A stretch of DNA of 14,349 nt from Fusobacteriota bacterium (GTDB taxonomy: Bacteria > Fusobacteriota > Fusobacteriia > Fusobacteriales > Fusobacteriaceae). The notes under the pieces are model-generated. The model was not told the origin of the DNA and did not search any database. It worked only from the letters and a program-made list of their open reading frames with translations. Shown here piece after piece: positions 14,292-14,349 of the stretch. The position numbers were made by a program, and so were the translations under genes. The stretch is from assembly GCA_023389595.1 (NCBI GenBank), contig JAEWEF010000027.1, forward strand, positions 1 to 14,349, written 5' to 3'. How positions within the stretch are numbered: the first letter of the stretch is position 1; each line of letters begins with the position of its first letter.

Positions 14292-14349
14292 TTATTTATT
14301 TATTTTTGGTATCTTAGACAAAACCTTTTTTTCTATTATAGATTTTGCA
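14292..14349 (-). CDS. Likely 3' end of a minus-strand gene (partial, 18 codons)
   Basis: Reading the minus strand from the window edge, one frame gives AKSIIEKKVLSKIPKINK followed by TAA (14294-14292). The amphipathic, lysine-rich C-terminus is plausible for a real protein, and the stop lies 10 bases from a terminator-like hairpin, where a gene end would be expected. The fragment is too short to identify a family, and the start lies outside the window. It may be chance, since open frames of this length are common. Confidence 0.4.
   Translation of the reverse strand, partial: AKSIIEKKVLSKIPKINK

Overview
The window is a very AT-rich, densely packed bacterial chromosomal segment made mostly of housekeeping genes. 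Strong AGGAGG-type ribosome binding sites, short intergenic gaps and AT-rich codon use fit a low-GC anaerobe. My best guess is Fusobacteriota (a Fusobacterium relative). This rests mainly on the long FtsH with a charged N-terminal extension and on the wording of its C-terminal protease region, recalled from family knowledge. A low-GC Firmicute such as Parvimonas is the main alternative, and the assignment is an inference. I see no tRNA, rRNA, IS element, phage gene or CRISPR array.

Layout. (1) 103-627: an isolated 174-residue protein of unknown function with its own terminator and a somewhat different base composition. (2) 731-2053, minus: a MATE-family efflux transporter, convergent with gene 1. 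(3) 2166-8192: a tight four-gene run, DEAD-box RNA helicase - mltG - tilS - ftsH, starting at a good extended -10 promoter and ending at a 15-bp-stem terminator. (4) 8312-11228: a second run with its own promoter, deoD (purine nucleoside phosphorylase) - small transaldolase - DUF1846/UPF0371 protein, ending at a terminator shared with the convergent next gene. (5) 12910-11257, minus: an unusually short CCA-adding-type nucleotidyltransferase followed 1 nt later by an EamA/DMT transporter. (6) 13027-13944: a TIGR01212 (YtqA/YhcC-like) radical SAM protein transcribed divergently from the nucleotidyltransferase. (7) 13945-14291: an extremely AT-rich spacer with nested palindromes and direct repeats, closed by a clear terminator. 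The last 58 bases look like the 3' end of another minus-strand gene.

How the genes fit together. Region 3 joins RNA remodelling, cell-wall chain-length control, tRNA-Ile2 maturation and membrane protein quality control. TilS and FtsH are translationally coupled: the TTG start of ftsH overlaps the tilS stop. The usual Firmicute hpt gene between them is absent. Region 4 makes sense as nucleoside salvage: phosphorolysis releases ribose-1-phosphate, and transaldolase handles pentose phosphates downstream. The DUF1846 protein is an unexplained third member. Region 5 adds a second tRNA-maturation enzyme.

The most notable points are the roughly 95-residue charged N-terminal extension of FtsH, the short nucleotidyltransferase, the atypical orphan at 103-627, and the palindrome-rich spacer at the right end. 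I did not find convincing evidence of an undescribed multi-gene system.
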